Notes: generated by a model not told the origin, from the sequence alone. A DNA stretch of 64,000 nucleotides from Planktotalea frisia (GCF_001890925.1 NZ_MLCB01000159.1:1-64000), one strand, 5' to 3'. Shown: positions 43,222-53,068, numbered from the stretch's first letter. Made by a program: numbers and translations.

Positions 43222-44370
43222 TTACTTAACGGAGCCAGCGAGCAGCCCACGTACGAGATATTTTTGCATTGCGAAGAAGACCAAGAGTGGCACAGATATC
43301 GATACGAAGGCAGAGGTCGCCAAGATCTCCCAGTTGCCACCGCGTGTGCCTAAGAGTTCAACGATTTGTTTGGTCATAACAGTGGTTTCACCCGTGGCGT
43401 CGATCAAGAACACGAGGCTGACGAGCAGGTCGTTCCATGTCCAAAGGAATTGGAAGATTGCAAAGGACGCGAGTGCTGGAAAGCTGAGCGGCAGGATGAT
43501 CTTGGTAAAGATCTGAAACTCAGTGGCACCGTCGACGCGCGCGTTTTCAATGATATCGCGCGGTAGACCGACCATGTAATTTCGCAGCAAATAGATCGCG
43601 AGCGGTAATCCGAACCCTGTATGAGCCAGCCAAACCCCCAGATAGCCTTTGCCGATGCCGATGCCGAGGTGCAGGCGTAGCAAAGGGATTAGTGCCAATT
43701 GCAACGGCACGACCAAGAGCGCGACAATGAATGCAATTAAAAGAGCCCTGCCCGGAAAATCCATCCACGCCAACGCATAGGCCGCAAAGGCCGCGATCAG
43801 GATCGGGATGATCGTTGCAGGGATTGTGACGGTCAGCGTATTAAAGAACGCTTTGGTCATATTGTCGGTGGCGTCACCCGTGATCAGGACGTTCTTGTAA
43901 TTTGCCCAAGTGAATTCAGGCGGCGTTTCGGCGGTCACAAAAATGCGGGAACCGCGTGACCCTTCGAACGGCTCTGCGTTTTCCATACGGTAGCTGCCAT
44001 CGGCCTGCACCGTCACGGTGCCGCCTTTGCGCAATTCTGCCGTGTCGCCCGCGTTAAAGTCAGCAATCGCGCGGCTTGAAATGCCCCAAACGCTGATTGT
44101 CGCGTCTTTGCCTTCTTCAAACAGTTTGCCTTCGATGACGTATAAGCCATCAATCTGCGCCTGCGTTTCAGGTGCGTCCGTGCGTAGGGTCAGGTTTTGC
44201 TCTGACGGGAACATGGATTTCCACCAGCCAGACGTGGCGATCTGATCGGCGGTTCTAAACGAAGACACCAGCAAGCCAACCGTCGGGAACAACCACAAAG
44301 CGACCAAAGCCACAACTGAGAGATGAACCGCCCATGTGAGCGAGGATTTCGTGCCAGCAATGTTATCCAT
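43222..44370 (-). CDS. aglG: Alpha-glucoside ABC transporter permease AglG
   Basis: Permease of the MalG class, 382 residues. One N-terminal helix, a roughly 100-residue periplasmic domain (about 40-150) typical of AglG, then five further helices. The cytoplasmic EAA loop, ENARVDGATEFQIFTKIILPL, is present (quoted here in part: ENARVDGATEFQIF). It docks on AglK and pairs with AglF. Its ATG shares one base with the aglF stop (TAATG), so translation is coupled. Confidence 0.92.
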   Translation of the reverse strand: MDNIAGTKSSLTWAVHLSVVALVALWLFPTVGLLVSSFRTADQIATSGWWKSMFPSEQNLTLRTDAPETQAQIDGLYVIEGKLFEEGKDATISVWGISSRAIADFNAGDTAELRKGGTVTVQADGSYRMENAEPFEGSRGSRIFVTAETPPEFTWANYKNVLITGDATDNMTKAFFNTLTVTIPATIIPILIAAFAAYALAWMDFPGRALLIAFIVALLVVPLQLALIPLLRLHLGIGIGKGYLGVWLAHTGFGLPLAIYLLRNYMVGLPRDIIENARVDGATEFQIFTKIILPLSFPALASFAIFQFLWTWNDLLVSLVFLIDATGETTVMTKQIVELLGTRGGNWEILATSAFVSISVPLLVFFAMQKYLVRGLLAGSVK

Positions 44371-45389
44371 TACTTCATCTCCTTACGCGCATTATAGACG
44401 TTCCACACAAGGATCGGCGTGACCAGCAACATGATCACCATGGCAGCGGCCGACCCGACACCCCAATCATTGGCGCGGAACAGTTTGTCGTACATATAAT
44501 TAGCCAAAACCTGCGTTTCCCATTGTCCGTTGGTCATCGCAAACACGATGTCGAAGACTTTGAGAACAACGATGGTGATCGTCGTCCAGACCACGACAAT
44601 TGTTCCCATGATCTGGGGTATCTTGATCTTGAAGAAAATCTGGAACGGGTTGGCACCGTCTACAATCGCCGCCTCCACGGTCTCTTCTGGAATGCCGCGC
44701 AAAGCTGCGGATAGGATCACCATGGCAAAACCTGTTTGGATCCAAACCAGAACAATCATCAGCATGAAACTGTTCCAGAATGGCACTGTCAGCCATTGTT
44801 GCGGCTCGTTTCCAGAGAACCAAACATAGATCGCATTGAGGATGCCGATCTGCTCTGTCCCCGGTGGACGCGCGTCGTAAACGAGCTTCCAAATCACTGC
44901 GGCACCAACGAAAGAGATTGCCATGGGCATAAAGATCAAGGATTTCGCTATGCTACCCCAACCGATCCGGTCAGTGAGTTGCGCAGCGAGCAAGCCAAAT
45001 GCGGTGGACAAGGCAGGCACCACAATCAGCCACATCATATTGTTGCCAAGCGCTTCCCAGAATTTATCCTCAGCCATCATCTGCGCGTAATTGGCAAAGC
45101 CGACAAAATCGTAAGTGGTGGAGCCATCGGATTGCGTCACGCGCTCTGTCAGGGACAAGCGGATCGTCTCGACCACAGGGTACGCAAGATAAACAGACAG
45201 CGCGAAAAGCGCAGGAAATAAAAAGAGCCAAGGGCGCACGATGTTGGCGCGATTGATGTTACGCCCTGCATTCGGGCCACGTGGCGGATAGATGAAATTA
45301 TCAAGGGCAATATTGGAGAGCCAGAAATAGCCGACGCAGCCGCCGACACCCATGATGATGGTCACAAGACCTAATAGTGCTGGATGCAT
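44370..45389 (-). CDS. aglF: Alpha-glucoside ABC transporter permease AglF
   Basis: Permease of the MalF class, 339 residues with about eight membrane helices. The EAA loop is seen in EETVEAAIVDGANPFQIFFK, and the C-terminus RKEMK is cytoplasmic. It forms the translocation pore with AglG. It lies 67 bases after aglE, and the gap contains a terminator-like hairpin that would lower expression relative to the binding protein. Confidence 0.92.
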   Translation of the reverse strand: MHPALLGLVTIIMGVGGCVGYFWLSNIALDNFIYPPRGPNAGRNINRANIVRPWLFLFPALFALSVYLAYPVVETIRLSLTERVTQSDGSTTYDFVGFANYAQMMAEDKFWEALGNNMMWLIVVPALSTAFGLLAAQLTDRIGWGSIAKSLIFMPMAISFVGAAVIWKLVYDARPPGTEQIGILNAIYVWFSGNEPQQWLTVPFWNSFMLMIVLVWIQTGFAMVILSAALRGIPEETVEAAIVDGANPFQIFFKIKIPQIMGTIVVVWTTITIVVLKVFDIVFAMTNGQWETQVLANYMYDKLFRANDWGVGSAAAMVIMLLVTPILVWNVYNARKEMK

Positions 45390-45413
45390 TGCCGTTCTCC
45401 CCCCAAAGAAAAA

Positions 45414-45439
45414 GCCTGCCCGTAGCGTAACGGACAGGC
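45414..45439 (-). terminator. Attenuator hairpin between aglE and aglF
   Basis: On the minus strand the arms GCCTGTCCGT and ACGGGCAGGC pair with one mismatch and are followed by TTTTTCTTT. That is a standard Rho-independent form, placed 18 bases after the aglE stop. It likely stops part of the transcripts, giving excess binding protein over permease. Confidence 0.75.
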
Positions 45440-45456
45440 CAATGTTGTGTAAGTGA

Positions 45457-46743
45457 TTACTTCAAAGCGTCCCAGCTTTCCTGAATGCCAGCTGCAACTT
45501 CAGCCGCATCTTTGCCACCTGCATAGTCAACCATGCCGGTCCAGAAAGAGCCCGCGCCAACGCCGCCTGGCATCAGGTCGGAACCGTCAAAGCGGAAGGT
45601 CGTCGCACCAAGCAAGATTTCGTTCATCTTACGTGTCGCGTCATCCGGGAAGACAGAGGCATCAACACCTTTGTGGGGTGTCAAGAAACCGCCGTTCTTC
45701 ATCCATGCCTCATGGGCCTCTGGTGTCTTCAAGAAGGCGATCAGCTCGTGTGCTGCGTCGCTTTCGTTGGTGATTGACCAAAGTGTGCCCGCACCAAGAA
45801 CCGGATTGCCCAACTCTTTTTCCGCATAGGCTGGGAAGTAAAAGAAATCCACGTCTTCGCCAACAGATGTGCCCTCAGGGAAGAAGGCCGGAATGAAGCT
45901 CGCCTGACGGTGCATGTAGCACTGTGGGGGGCTTGCGAACATGCCCTTAGGGCTGTCACGGAAGTCTGTAGAGGCAACTGCGCCTGCACCACCAGCAACG
46001 TAAGCGTCGTTACGGGCGAATGCGCCGAACTCTTCGATGGCTGCAATGACTTTAGGATCCGTGAACTTCAGATCGTTTGCGACCCAAGCGTCGTAATCTG
46101 CTGGCGATTGTGTGCGCAACATCATGTCTTCAACCCAGTCCGTCGCTGGCCAACCTGTCGCGCCACCGCTACCCAGACCGATGCACCAAGGTGTGCCGCC
46201 GTCTGCAACGATTTGATCTGTCAGCGCTTTCAGTTCTTCCATAGAGTTTGGAATGTCATAGCCTGCATCTTCAAAGTTCTCAGGGATGTACCAAACCAAA
46301 GACTTCACATCGACGCGGAAGAACATGCCGTAAAGGCTATCTGTACCATCCGCACCTGCGTAAGTACCCAGATCAACCCAAGATTGCCCTGCTGCGTAGT
46401 TTTCTTTGATCCATGGACCCATGTCGTCCTTGAGCGGTGTCAAGAAACCACGTGCCGCCATGTCGGATGCGAGACCCGGCTGCGGGAAGACCGCGATGTT
46501 TGGCGCGGAACCCGCTTCGGCATCAACCAAGATCTGCTGCTCAAAGCTGTCAGAGCCAACGTAGCGCACGTCCGCGCCTGTTTTCTCAGCGAATACAGAC
46601 AGCACTTCTTCAACAATTGTCTGCTCTGGGCCAAGCCACGTACCAAAGACCGTAACCTGTTCACCCGCGAGGTGACCGTCAGCGTGTGCAAGACCAGCGG
46701 TCAATGCAAGAGCTGCAGTGCCCGCATAAAAATAGTTCTTCAT
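45457..46743 (-). CDS. aglE: Alpha-glucoside-binding periplasmic protein
   Basis: Extracellular sugar-binding protein of family 1, 428 residues, with signal peptide MKNYFYAGTAALALTAGLAH. Repeated family landmarks include VTVFGTWLGPEQ, NIAVFPQPGLASDMAARG, MFFRVDVKSLVWY and FPAYAEKELGNPVLGAG. It delivers alpha-glucosides such as sucrose, maltose or trehalose to AglFG. The ATG at 46743 fits the signal peptide; an upstream in-frame start would spoil it. It is the first gene of the operon, facing aglR across an operator region. Confidence 0.93.
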   Translation of the reverse strand: MKNYFYAGTAALALTAGLAHADGHLAGEQVTVFGTWLGPEQTIVEEVLSVFAEKTGADVRYVGSDSFEQQILVDAEAGSAPNIAVFPQPGLASDMAARGFLTPLKDDMGPWIKENYAAGQSWVDLGTYAGADGTDSLYGMFFRVDVKSLVWYIPENFEDAGYDIPNSMEELKALTDQIVADGGTPWCIGLGSGGATGWPATDWVEDMMLRTQSPADYDAWVANDLKFTDPKVIAAIEEFGAFARNDAYVAGGAGAVASTDFRDSPKGMFASPPQCYMHRQASFIPAFFPEGTSVGEDVDFFYFPAYAEKELGNPVLGAGTLWSITNESDAAHELIAFLKTPEAHEAWMKNGGFLTPHKGVDASVFPDDATRKMNEILLGATTFRFDGSDLMPGGVGAGSFWTGMVDYAGGKDAAEVAAGIQESWDALK

Positions 46744-46797
46744 GAATGTTCTCCCAAACAAACGTCCGCTTTCTTTGCGAACCTTTCATCCTGCGCC

Positions 46798-46809
46798 CAA
46801 AGCGCTTTG
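46798..46809. promoter_or_regulatory. LacI-type operator, aglE side (CAAAGCGCTTTG)
   Basis: Perfect 12-base palindrome with the central CG typical of LacI/GalR operators, 55 bases upstream of the aglE start. A near-identical copy lies at 46954-46965. AglR, encoded next door, is the likely ligand. Confidence 0.75.
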
Positions 46810-46953
46810 ATGAGCCGTAGGATTGCGAAAAAAGTATCAGAGTCAACCTAAACCTTGCGCTCTTTGCTTTGTTTTACTTCGTATCGTCACAACACCGATT
46901 GAAAAATTGACCTTTGACGTTCAGGCCTCTTCATGTCTATCAAAGATAAATTG

Positions 46954-46965
46954 AAAGCGCTTTGG
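46954..46965. promoter_or_regulatory. LacI-type operator, aglR side (GAAAGCGCTTTG)
   Basis: Shares the perfect AAAGCGCTTT core with the first operator, 156 bases away (about 15 helical turns), and lies 33 bases before the aglR start. The pair suits DNA looping with autoregulation of aglR and repression of aglE. Confidence 0.72.
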
Positions 46966-46998
46966 GTGTAAAAAGTGCCGTAAGGTTAGGAAACACAG

Positions 46999-48024
46999 GT
47001 GAATTTGAAAGAGCTCTCTGAGATCTTAGGATTGTCGCAAACAACTGTAAGCCGTGCTTTGAACGGTTATCCTGAGGTGTCAGAGGCCACGCGCCTGCGT
47101 GTTCAACAAATTGCACGTGAAAACAATTACAGTCCGAATGCACGTGCGCGCGGGCTTGCGACAGGACGTGCAAGCGCGATTGGCCATGTGATTCCAATTG
47201 GTCTTCGTCATGAAATGGTAAATCCGATCTTTGGCGACTTCATCTCTGGCGTCGGTGAAGTCTATGCCCGCGAAGGATTCGATCTGATCATGTCTGTGGT
47301 GTCGGGCGATGAAGAGATGAACGCCTATCGCAACCTAAGCGCGCGCAGTTCTGTGGACGGGGTCGTACTACATGCCCCTTTGATGAACGACCCACGCATC
47401 CCATTGTTGCGCGACCTTGAGATGCCTTTTGTGGTGCACGGTCGTGCCTCTAACGAGGAACATCCCTACGCATGGCTTGACGTGAACAACACGTCCGCCT
47501 TTCGCCGCGCAACGGATTTTTTGTTGGACCTTGGGCACACGCGGATCGCTTTGATCAACGGGCTCGAGACGATGGATTTCGCCTATCGGCGCCGCGAAGG
47601 CTATGTGAGTGCACTTAGCGAACGCGGCATAACCTTTGATCCGAGCTTGATGCGCGCAGATGAGATGACCGAGGATTTTGGCTATCATAGCGCCAAAGAG
47701 ATGCTTGCGCGCGATGTGGCTCCTTCTGCTTTTCTTTCCGCATCGATGATCTGTGCCTTCGGCATTCGTCGCGCGATCGAAGAACGTGGCCTGAAAATGG
47801 GGGCTGACGTATCGGTTGTCACGTTTGACGATGACCTCAGCTACCTCGCCAATGGCCAAAACGTTCCGATTTTCACTGCCTGTCGCTCATCCGTGCGCAC
47901 AGCGGGCGTACGTTTGGCAGAAATGCTTTTGCGACAGATTAATATCCCGGATGCCCCGCATGAGACCGAGCTTTTAGAGGCAGAACTGATCGCAGGGCAA
48001 TCAACCGGCCCTTATAAGGATTAA
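46999..48024 (+). CDS. aglR: LacI-family repressor of the agl locus
   Basis: Regulator of 341 residues. The N-terminal helix-turn-helix MNLKELSEILGLSQTTVSRA and the hinge ARARGLATGRASAIGHVIP are standard, followed by the periplasmic-binding-protein-like ligand domain (VDGVVLHAPLMNDPR, VTFDDDLSYL). The start is GTG at 46999 with AGGAAAC upstream. It is divergent from aglE and cotranscribed with beta-glucosidase and glucokinase genes, the arrangement known for AglR in rhizobia. It presumably releases DNA when an alpha-glucoside is present. Confidence 0.92.
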   Translation: MNLKELSEILGLSQTTVSRALNGYPEVSEATRLRVQQIARENNYSPNARARGLATGRASAIGHVIPIGLRHEMVNPIFGDFISGVGEVYAREGFDLIMSVVSGDEEMNAYRNLSARSSVDGVVLHAPLMNDPRIPLLRDLEMPFVVHGRASNEEHPYAWLDVNNTSAFRRATDFLLDLGHTRIALINGLETMDFAYRRREGYVSALSERGITFDPSLMRADEMTEDFGYHSAKEMLARDVAPSAFLSASMICAFGIRRAIEERGLKMGADVSVVTFDDDLSYLANGQNVPIFTACRSSVRTAGVRLAEMLLRQINIPDAPHETELLEAELIAGQSTGPYKD

Positions 48025-48027
48025 GAC

Positions 48028-49359
48028 ATGGATAAATTCAGCCTTGGCCGCTCCAATTTTCCGGATGGTTTTATGTTTGGCACTGCCACCTCTTCTTATC
48101 AGATCGAAGGGCATGGGTTTGGGGGTGCCGGACGCACGCACTGGGATGATTTCGCGGCAACGCCCGGAAATGTGGTGCGCGCGGAACATGGACAGCGGGC
48201 TTGCGATCACTATCACCGTTATGAAGAAGACCTCGATCTTATCGCCGCAGCTGGCCTTGATGCCTATCGGTTCTCGATCTCTTGGGCACGTGTGATGCGC
48301 GAAGGACGCGGTGCAGTGAATGCGGAGGGGCTTGATTTCTACGACCGCCTCACCGACGCAATGTTAGAGCGCGGCTTGAAGCCTTGCGCGACGCTTTACC
48401 ACTGGGAACTCCCCTCGCCGCTGGCTGACATGGGTGGTTGGCGAAATGGCGATATCGCGAACTGGTTTGGCGACTACACCGACGTTGTTATGGGCAAGCT
48501 TGGCGATCGCATGCATTCTGTGGCGCCGATCAATGAACCATGGTGCGTGGGTTGGTTGTCGCACTTCCTTGGCCATCACGCCCCCGGTTTGCGCGATATT
48601 CGTGCGACGGCACGTGCGATGCATCATGTGCTGTTGTCTCACGGCACCGCGATTGAGCGTATGCGCGCTTTGGGGATGAGCAACCTTGGTGGTGTGTTCA
48701 ACTTTGAATACCCGCATCCAGTCGATGACACGCCCGAAGCGATTGAAGCCGCCGCGCTCTATGACGAGTACTACAATCACTTCTTTCTGAGTGGTATTTT
48801 CAAAGGCACCTACCCTGCGCGTGTTCTGCAAGCTTTTGAGCCGCATCTACCTGAAGGCTGGCAAGATGATTTCAAAACCATCCAAGCCCCTATCGATTGG
48901 GTCGGACTGAACTATTACACCTGCAAACGCATTGCACCCAATGGTGGTGCATGGCCGTCCCATGATGAAGTAGACGGTCCTTTGCCGAAAACTCAAATGG
49001 GGTGGGAAATCTATCCCGATGGGCTGCATCACTTCCTAAGGCGCACAAAAGAGATGTACTCGAGGGATATACCGCTCATCGTGACCGAGAACGGCTTAGC
49101 GAATGCGGATGTGCTGAAAGACGGTGCTGTAAATGATCCGGAACGCATCTCATACGTCGATCAACATCTGCACGCTGTGCAACGCGCTATCGCGGATGGC
49201 GCCCCTGTTGAGGGTTACTTTCTATGGTCGCTCATGGACAATTATGAATGGGCACTCGGCTATGAGAAACGCTTTGGCGCAGTGCATGTGGACTTTGACA
49301 CGCTGGTACGCACACCAAAATCATCCTACTATGCCCTCCAAGACGCCTTGCGCCGCTAG
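48028..49359 (+). CDS. GH1 beta-glucosidase
   Basis: Glycoside hydrolase family 1 enzyme of 443 residues. FMFGTATSSYQIEG is the family N-terminal signature, TLYHWELPSPL the glycone site, PINEPW carries acid/base Glu170 and IVTENGLA nucleophile Glu354. The sequence LWSLMDNYEWALGYEKRFG closes the aglycone side. It hydrolyses beta-glucosides or related disaccharides in the cytoplasm (no signal peptide). It starts four bases after aglR. Its presence in an alpha-glucoside locus widens the range of glucosides fed to glucokinase. Confidence 0.93.
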   Translation: MDKFSLGRSNFPDGFMFGTATSSYQIEGHGFGGAGRTHWDDFAATPGNVVRAEHGQRACDHYHRYEEDLDLIAAAGLDAYRFSISWARVMREGRGAVNAEGLDFYDRLTDAMLERGLKPCATLYHWELPSPLADMGGWRNGDIANWFGDYTDVVMGKLGDRMHSVAPINEPWCVGWLSHFLGHHAPGLRDIRATARAMHHVLLSHGTAIERMRALGMSNLGGVFNFEYPHPVDDTPEAIEAAALYDEYYNHFFLSGIFKGTYPARVLQAFEPHLPEGWQDDFKTIQAPIDWVGLNYYTCKRIAPNGGAWPSHDEVDGPLPKTQMGWEIYPDGLHHFLRRTKEMYSRDIPLIVTENGLANADVLKDGAVNDPERISYVDQHLHAVQRAIADGAPVEGYFLWSLMDNYEWALGYEKRFGAVHVDFDTLVRTPKSSYYALQDALRR

Positions 49360-49382
49360 CGCAAACATTTATTGAGCACCCT

Positions 49383-50336
49383 ATGACATCAAATGCCCCT
49401 CTCATCCTTGCCGCAGACATTGGCGGCACGAATACGCGCGTTGCTTTGTTAGACGGAACAGTTTTGCGCGCGCAGACGGTGACGAGGTATCAAAACGCGA
49501 AGTCCAGCGGGCTTGAGGATATCCTACGCCATTACATGGACGCTCAAAGGGCCACGCCTGATGCGGTTAGTCTCGCGCTTGCCGGTCCTATTGAGGACGG
49601 CTCGGGACGGCTTACCAATCTGGATTGGGCGATTGACGCAGATAGTGCCAGCGCGGCCACTGGCGGTGCGATGGGTGTTTTACTCAACGACCTACAAGCC
49701 CAGGGACATGCCCTGCCCTTTCTTGCTCCTGATGCTCTGAAGAGCGTCCAAAGGAGCGATGAAGCCTCAAAAGACGCGCCTTGTCTAATGATCGGGATAG
49801 GCACTGGCCTGAATGTCGCCCCAGTCCACCGCATTGGCACACACACCTATGTACCCGCTGCTGAAGCAGGTCACATCAGTTTTTCCGCGCGCGACGCAGC
49901 ACTTGGTGCGTTTGAGGATGATCTTGAAGCGCGTCTTGGCCATGTGGCGGCCGAAGACATCATGTCGGGTCGCGGCCTAGAGCGCGCGTATCGCCATGTG
50001 ACGGGACAAGACCTGCCCGCCTCGGATGTTATGGCACTTTGCGGAAATGGCGATCAGAACGCAGATACTGCCGCGGGCCTTCTTATCCGTGCGCTGGGCC
50101 ATTTCGCTGGTGATATGGCATTGGCGCATCTCCCCCTTGGTGGCATTTATCTGGTCGGCGGCGTCGCACGTGCGCTGCTGCCCTATATGGATCAGCACGG
50201 CTTTCGCACCTGCTTTGCCGACAAGGGCCGTTTTTCAGGATTTATGGCGCAGTTTTCGATTTCTGTGGTCGATGATGACTATGCAGCCCTCGTCGGTGCC
50301 GCCTCTTATGCGCAAGAGTGTCTCGGCGCGACGTAA
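49383..50336 (+). CDS. glk: Glucokinase
   Basis: ROK-independent bacterial glucokinase of the Glk type, 317 residues. ILAADIGGTNTRVALLDG is the phosphate-binding loop, SLALAGPIEDGSGRLTNLDW the sugar-binding region with the catalytic Asp nearby, MIGIGTGLNVAP the second phosphate loop and AEAGHISFS the conserved Glu/His region. It converts glucose released by AglA and the beta-glucosidase into glucose 6-phosphate. It follows the beta-glucosidase by 23 bases and completes the locus. Confidence 0.93.
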   Translation: MTSNAPLILAADIGGTNTRVALLDGTVLRAQTVTRYQNAKSSGLEDILRHYMDAQRATPDAVSLALAGPIEDGSGRLTNLDWAIDADSASAATGGAMGVLLNDLQAQGHALPFLAPDALKSVQRSDEASKDAPCLMIGIGTGLNVAPVHRIGTHTYVPAAEAGHISFSARDAALGAFEDDLEARLGHVAAEDIMSGRGLERAYRHVTGQDLPASDVMALCGNGDQNADTAAGLLIRALGHFAGDMALAHLPLGGIYLVGGVARALLPYMDQHGFRTCFADKGRFSGFMAQFSISVVDDDYAALVGAASYAQECLGAT

Positions 50337-50398
50337 CAGCCCTTTTGGTTTGCTGCGAAACTGCCTATGCTTCGCCTAAGGTAATGCTGGGGGCAACC

Positions 50399-50893
50399 AT
50401 GTCAGATTCGATTGATTACGGACATCTCATGCACAACGCGATGCGTGGACTGATCAAGACCGTGCTCGAGGACGTCAGAGACAATGGCCTCCCGGGGGAA
50501 CATCACTTCTTTATAACCTTTGACACTAGCCACCCTGATGTCGCCATCGCGGATTGGCTGCGTGAACGCTACCCGTCTGAAATGACTGTGGTGGTGCAGC
50601 ATTGGTTCGACAATCTCGATATCCGCGACGATGGATTCTCGATCACGTTAAACTTTGGCGACGCACCCGAACCGCTCAATATACCGTTTGATGCTTTGCG
50701 CACGTTTGTTGACCCTTCCGTTGAGTTTGGTCTGCGCTTTGAAGCAGAAGACGATGATGAAGACGAACATGGCCTTCATTCTGTCGACAGCGATGCGCGC
50801 GAAGAAGCGCAGCCTGTCACGAGCACGCAAGAGCCAAAAGAAAAGCCGAAAAAGGACGCTGATGTCGTCTCTTTGGATTCATTTCGCAAGTAA
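50399..50893 (+). CDS. sspB: SspB-family ClpXP adaptor
   Basis: Alphaproteobacterial SspB of 164 residues, which ties ssrA-tagged proteins to the ClpXP protease. The conserved core runs from IDYGHLMHNAMRGLIKTVL through HHFFITFDTSHPDVAIADWL to LNIPFDALRTFVDPSVEFG. A long acidic, low-complexity linker (EDDDEDEHG) ends in a C-terminal ClpX-docking tail with VVSLDSFRK. The ATG at 50399 was chosen since the core begins there. Confidence 0.92.
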   Translation: MSDSIDYGHLMHNAMRGLIKTVLEDVRDNGLPGEHHFFITFDTSHPDVAIADWLRERYPSEMTVVVQHWFDNLDIRDDGFSITLNFGDAPEPLNIPFDALRTFVDPSVEFGLRFEAEDDDEDEHGLHSVDSDAREEAQPVTSTQEPKEKPKKDADVVSLDSFRK

Positions 50894-50999
50894 GCGGCTT
50901 GTTTTTACGTTTCTCTAATTGCATCAGCGGTAGGTTTTCGCCTAAACGGCATGCAATTGTATACCACACATCCCCCTGATCCACGCACAGGAGACGAAC

Positions 51000-52391
51000 A
51001 TGTCCAACACGCGCACAGAAACAGACAGCTTTGGCCCTCTAGAAGTTCCTTCTGACAAGTATTGGGGCGCGCAAACGCAGCGCTCTTTGATGAACTTCCC
51101 GATCGGTTGGGAAAAGCAACCCGTCGCCATCGTGCGCGCGCTGGGCGTGATCAAAAAAGCCTGCGCGATGGCCAACAAAGCCTCTGGCGATCTCGACCCG
51201 AAATTGGCAGATGCAATCATCGAAGCGGCTGGCGAAGTGATTGAAGGCAAGTTTGACGACAACTTCCCGCTGGTCGTATGGCAGACAGGTTCTGGCACGC
51301 AATCCAACATGAATTCCAATGAGGTCATCGCCAACCGCGCGATTGAAATTCTCGGCGGCGTGATCGGCTCCAAAGACCCCGTGCACCCCAATGATCACTG
51401 CAACATGGGGCAGTCCTCAAATGACACCTTCCCCACGGCGATGCACATTGCGTCTGCCATGATGGTGCGCGACACGCTTTTGCCTGGCTTGCAGCAGTTG
51501 CTGGCAGGCCTGGACGCGAAAGCGGAAGAGTTCAAAGACATCATCAAAATCGGACGGACGCACACGCAAGACGCGACGCCGCTGACGCTTGGACAGGAAT
51601 TTTCTGGCTACGCGCATCAAATCCGCCAAGGCATCGCGCGCATTGAAGCAACAATGCCGGGTATCTATGAACTGGCCCAAGGCGGCACCGCAGTGGGCAC
51701 AGGTCTCAACACCAAGCACGGTTGGAGTGAAACCGTCGCGGCGCATATGGCTGATATCACTGGCCTGCCCTTCGTCACCGCGCCCAACAAGTTCGAAGCG
51801 CTGGCAGCACATGACGCCATGGTCTTCACCTCTGGCGCCATCGCGAGTGTTGCTGGTGCATGCTACAAAATCGCCAATGACATGCGTTTCTTAGGCTCCG
51901 GTCCGCGTTCTGGCCTTGGTGAGTTGATCCTGCCCGAAAATGAGCCGGGATCGTCGATCATGCCCGGCAAAGTGAATCCGACGCAAGCAGAAGCGCTGAC
52001 GCAGGTCGCAGCACATGTCATGGGCAACGACACTGCGATCAAATTTGCAGGCTCGCAAGGTCACTTTGAGCTTAATGTATATAACCCGATGATGAGCTAT
52101 AACCTGTTGCAGAGCATGCAGCTTTTGGGCGATGCGACTGCCAGCTTTACAGAGCGCATGCTCAATGGCACGAAAGCAAATGAGCCCCGCATCGACAAAC
52201 TGATGAAAGAAAGCTTGATGCTAGTCACTGCTTTGGCACCCACAATCGGGTATGACAACGCGACCAAGGTTGCCAAGACCGCCCATAAGAACGGCACGAC
52301 CTTGAAAGAAGAAGCCATTGCGATGGGTTTTGTGGACGCTGAAACGTTTGAACGCGTTGTGCGCCCCGAAGACATGATCGGCCCGAAGTAA
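51000..52391 (+). CDS. fumC: Class II fumarate hydratase
   Basis: Iron-independent fumarase of 463 residues of the citric acid cycle. [18 protein letters not shown] is the N-terminal signature, [18 protein letters not shown] and [14 protein letters not shown] form the substrate sites, and [19 protein letters not shown] contains the catalytic Ser loop. A CAGGAG ribosome site precedes the ATG. Its stop overlaps the start of a DUF4169 gene (TAATG), a coupling usual in Rhodobacterales. Confidence 0.96.
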   Translation: MSNTRTETDSFGPLEVPSDKYWGAQTQRSLMNFPIGWEKQPVAIVRALGVIKKACAMANKASGDLDPKLADAIIEAAGEVIEGKFDDNFPLVVWQTGSGTQSNMNSNEVIANRAIEILGGVIGSKDPVHPNDHCNMGQSSNDTFPTAMHIASAMMVRDTLLPGLQQLLAGLDAKAEEFKDIIKIGRTHTQDATPLTLGQEFSGYAHQIRQGIARIEATMPGIYELAQGGTAVGTGLNTKHGWSETVAAHMADITGLPFVTAPNKFEALAAHDAMVFTSGAIASVAGACYKIANDMRFLGSGPRSGLGELILPENEPGSSIMPGKVNPTQAEALTQVAAHVMGNDTAIKFAGSQGHFELNVYNPMMSYNLLQSMQLLGDATASFTERMLNGTKANEPRIDKLMKESLMLVTALAPTIGYDNATKVAKTAHKNGTTLKEEAIAMGFVDAETFERVVRPEDMIGPK

Positions 52392-52570
52392 TGGGCAAGC
52401 CGGTCAATCTTAACCGGTTCAAAAAGCAAAAAGCGCGGGCTGAAGACAAAGCCCGCGCAAATCACAACGCGGCCGCATATGGCTTGAGCAAAGCACAGCG
52501 GGATTTGGCAGAAGCCAAAGAGGAACAAAAGCGCCGTTTGCTTGATGGCACGAAGCGCGATGATGTCTAA
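52391..52570 (+). CDS. DUF4169 family small basic protein
   Basis: Protein of 59 residues starting [20 protein letters not shown], the hallmark of DUF4169, and continuing as a charged helix (SKAQRDLAEAKEEQKRRLL). It begins inside the fumC stop codon (TAATG) and is therefore translated by reinitiation. Function unknown. The length and opening sequence are normal for the family. Confidence 0.85.
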   Translation: MGKPVNLNRFKKQKARAEDKARANHNAAAYGLSKAQRDLAEAKEEQKRRLLDGTKRDDV

Positions 52571-52644
52571 ATAAGATCATCATCAAATTATCGCCGTATT
52601 TGGCATGCATAACACCTCGAATCTTATTGGTCTGAGTGGTCAAA

Positions 52645-52812
52645 ATGTCCGAAGCCGAACGAAATAACGAAATCCCGCGCGCCCAGCTGATGGCGATCAG
52701 ACAAGCGCGTCGTTATCTCAAGGGCAACGATGGCACGCTTGCGCGCATTCTAAATGCATATAAAAGCGCAAGCGAAAATGGCACTCAACTTGGATTCTTA
52801 CCGGAAAGATGA
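52645..52812 (+). CDS. Small protein, unknown
   Basis: Protein of 55 residues (MSEAERNNEIPRAQLMAIRQ at the start, ending GTQLGFLPER), predominantly helical and without recognised family. No strong ribosome site is seen, but its stop overlaps the start of the ribbon-helix-helix gene (ATGATG region), the spacing of a real gene pair. It could be a partner of that DNA-binding protein. Confidence 0.55.
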   Translation: MSEAERNNEIPRAQLMAIRQARRYLKGNDGTLARILNAYKSASENGTQLGFLPER

Positions 52813-53027
52813 TGCAGCGCCCTCAAAAACGCTCCCTTACTTTAAAAGGTCACCGCACGTCAGTGTCCTTAGAGGACGCGTTTTGGGATGCGTTTCGTGA
52901 TATTGCGCACAAAAAAGGGCGTGCTATCAACGATTTAGCAGCTGAAATTGATTCTATTCGCGGTACTGATTGTGGTCTTGCGTCAGCGATCCGTCTATAT
53001 GTTTTAAAGCATAGCAAGCCCCAGTGA
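52809..53027 (+). CDS. Ribbon-helix-helix domain protein
   Basis: Protein of 72 residues of the RHH_4 type. The strand KRSLTLKGHRTSVSLEDAFW, split here as KRSLTLKGHRTSVSL and EDAFWDAF, and the following helices HKKGRAINDLAAEIDS and GLASAIRLYVL match that family. It likely binds DNA or a partner protein. Either of two consecutive ATG codons (52809 or 52812) could be the start. It lies downstream of fumC and two small genes. Confidence 0.85.
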   Translation: MMQRPQKRSLTLKGHRTSVSLEDAFWDAFRDIAHKKGRAINDLAAEIDSIRGTDCGLASAIRLYVLKHSKPQ

Positions 53028-53068
53028 CGTTTACTGGCTGTTAAGAATATCGCGCTTAAGCTACGCAG

